Positions 62,989 to 64,000 of a stretch of DNA of 64,000 nucleotides are shown one piece after another. The stretch covers positions 434,001 through 498,000 of the forward strand of contig NZ_JAUFQV010000026.1 of assembly GCF_030409945.1 (NCBI RefSeq), in the 5' to 3' direction. A program made the translations under genes and the position numbers. The stretch comes from Vibrio tapetis subsp. quintayensis (GTDB taxonomy: Bacteria > Pseudomonadota > Gammaproteobacteria > Enterobacterales > Vibrionaceae). Under the pieces are notes generated by a model. The model was not told the origin of the DNA and did no database searches. It saw only the letters and a program-made list of their open reading frames with translations. The first letter of the stretch is position 1; each line of letters starts with the position of its first letter.

Positions 62989-63516
62989 ATGATGAGCGAC
63001 ACGATCAACACTTTAGTAAAGAAGAAAAACGATTGGCTATCATCTCACGTAGCCGTGAAGTACCCGACAGCTGAAAGCATTAAAGGCCGTGACTTATATT
63101 TAGCAGAACAACAAGACAAGCACTACATACAAATGCCGCTGTCTGAGTTTCGTGCTAGTGATGTAAGCAAAGTCGGTAAAGAGGTAGATGAGGTTCATCT
63201 GGTCGATTTCCACCGTCTGACAATCATGTATGCGCTAACGATGGCGTCTTCACGGCAAGATGAGCAAGAGCGTGCTTTCTTATTGGAGTTCTTCACACAA
63301 ATTATTTTGTCTGATGATTTTCCTCTTTACGTTGGTTTCAAAAATGGCGAAGCGGTTGCTTGCGCTGTCACGCATCAAGTAGATGATGTTTTGTTGGTGT
63401 CAGATGTGACCTTTAGTGGTTCAACGAATGGCGATGAACACAGTTATATCTCTGCTGTATTAAACTGCGAAAGTTTGGATGTTACTTCAATAAATCAATT
63501 GGTTATTGAAGAGTAG
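62989..63516 (+). CDS. Unknown cytoplasmic protein (175 residues)
   Basis: Alpha/beta protein with no signal, no membrane helix and no Cys-rich motif. Starts MMSDTINTLVKKKNDWLSSH; the C-terminal half has several hydrophobic strands (PLYVGFKNGEAVACAVTHQ). Two tandem ATG codons. I do not recognise the family. It lies after the small lipoprotein in the same direction and may share its transcript. Confidence 0.7.
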   Translation: MMSDTINTLVKKKNDWLSSHVAVKYPTAESIKGRDLYLAEQQDKHYIQMPLSEFRASDVSKVGKEVDEVHLVDFHRLTIMYALTMASSRQDEQERAFLLEFFTQIILSDDFPLYVGFKNGEAVACAVTHQVDDVLLVSDVTFSGSTNGDEHSYISAVLNCESLDVTSINQLVIEE

Positions 63517-63874
63517 TTCGCTGAAATTTCAATGAAAATGTAACATTTCACGTGTTATCTTATGCTGGTTTTTCAAGTACTGAACGGATCAGCATGCTAC
63601 TTCCCCAAAAATTATTGCGATCTGATTCTTCGTTCTGCTCATCCTGCAACTTACTCTCAATCAAATAAGTCCATTCAAGGGCTCATAAGTGACAAATATA
63701 TTAGTAGCTTATAAATTGAACGATGAGTTTTGTAATCAATAACCGAAGCTTACTTAAGTCACAAAATTAACCTCTAAACTGGCGTTAAGTATCACTTTTC
63801 GTCGCTTATCCTTTGCAATACTTGATAGCTAGACAACACTGAAACTCAATCACTTGGAAATGGTGGCGGAGCAA
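63517..63874. other. Gene-free interval before the last gene
   Basis: About 360 AT-rich bases with no convincing open frame, repeat or terminator. Presumably contains the promoter of the HAD gene. Confidence 0.45.
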
Positions 63875-64000
63875 ATGGCAGAAAAAACTCAGTGTGTGAT
63901 CTTTGATTGCGAAGGAACTTTGGTAGACAGCGAAAGCTTGTGTTGCCAGGCGTTAGTGGACGTTTTTGCTCAATATGATTGTACCGTATCCCTTGTTGAC
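63875..64000 (+). CDS. HAD-superfamily hydrolase (3'-truncated by window edge)
   Basis: Only the first 42 residues are inside. FDCEGTLVDSE gives nucleophile Asp11; position 13, normally the Asp acid/base, is Glu. YieH/YfbT-type HAD-IA phosphatases share the DCxGTLVDSE pattern. ATG at 63875 follows GGAG closely; an in-frame ATG at 63860 would add five residues. Confidence 0.75.
   Translation, partial: MAEKTQCVIFDCEGTLVDSESLCCQALVDVFAQYDCTVSLVD

Overview
The window reads as chromosomal DNA of a Vibrio or close relative (Vibrionaceae). This rests on protein content and gene order: a tal-tkt pair next to a SorC-type regulator, YjjI/YjjW, a secreted GH18 chitinase, an HBM-type chemoreceptor, RstAB-like, Gsk and CreA genes. 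It carries much carbohydrate and signalling content. Some of it recalls the second chromosome of vibrios, but the replicon cannot be decided from this stretch. I saw no rRNA, tRNA, insertion sequence, prophage or CRISPR array.

Region 1 (1-10.8 kb, + strand) is one tightly packed catabolic operon. Its genes are an atypical ribulose-phosphate-3-epimerase-like protein (cut by the window edge), an iron-dependent alcohol dehydrogenase, a HAD hydrolase, transaldolase, transketolase, a divergent ribose-5-phosphate isomerase A, an M20 dipeptidase-like hydrolase, a PTS EIICB of the glucose/maltoside family and an outer-membrane porin. It looks like a complete import-to-pentose-phosphate route for an unidentified, possibly amino-acyl- or amide-linked, sugar. 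It recalls the E. coli sgc operon in logic and is my best candidate for an undescribed system.

Region 2 (11.7-19.1 kb) is a divergent unit: a LacI regulator (+) facing a seven-gene hexose operon (-). The operon has an extended class I mannose-6-phosphate isomerase, mannose-family PTS IIA/IIB/IIC/IID, an AGE-family epimerase and a cupin (archaeal-type) glucose-6-phosphate isomerase. Two palindromic LacI-type operators lie between them.

Region 3 (19.1-25.2 kb) has a small exported protein, a CsgI/YccT-like (DUF2057) protein, RarD, a ClsC-like phospholipase-D lipoprotein and an MFS transporter. Region 4 (25.2-30.6 kb) is an envelope export cluster: an outer-membrane barrel, a LolA-like carrier, an RND/MMPL pump and a TetR regulator. 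Four TGACG-N3-CGTCA-type boxes are found in its two control regions. Region 5 (30.9-38.9 kb) holds a hybrid histidine kinase with an HBM-like sensor, two unknown proteins, an intergenic stretch that may encode an sRNA or short peptide, a LysR regulator, and the glycyl-radical enzyme YjjI with its activase YjjW.

Region 6 (39.2-45.2 kb) carries a second transaldolase-transketolase pair, a divergent SorC-family regulator with a clear dyad operator, and a chitinase. Region 7 (45.2-58.7 kb) is mostly signalling and housekeeping: a GGDEF-EAL protein, SseA, an RstAB-like two-component system, MoeBA, FolE, an HBM chemoreceptor, an FKBP, a DsbA-like lipoprotein and an OmpA-like lipoprotein. Region 8 (58.7-64 kb) has Fhs with a near-perfect PurR box, inosine-guanosine kinase Gsk, CreA, a 35-residue lipoprotein sharing an 18-bp leader repeat with the next gene, an unknown protein and the start of a HAD phosphatase.

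All functional calls come from reading motifs and remembered family features; no database search was run. Start codons were re-chosen where ribosome-binding sites or known family starts argued for it.
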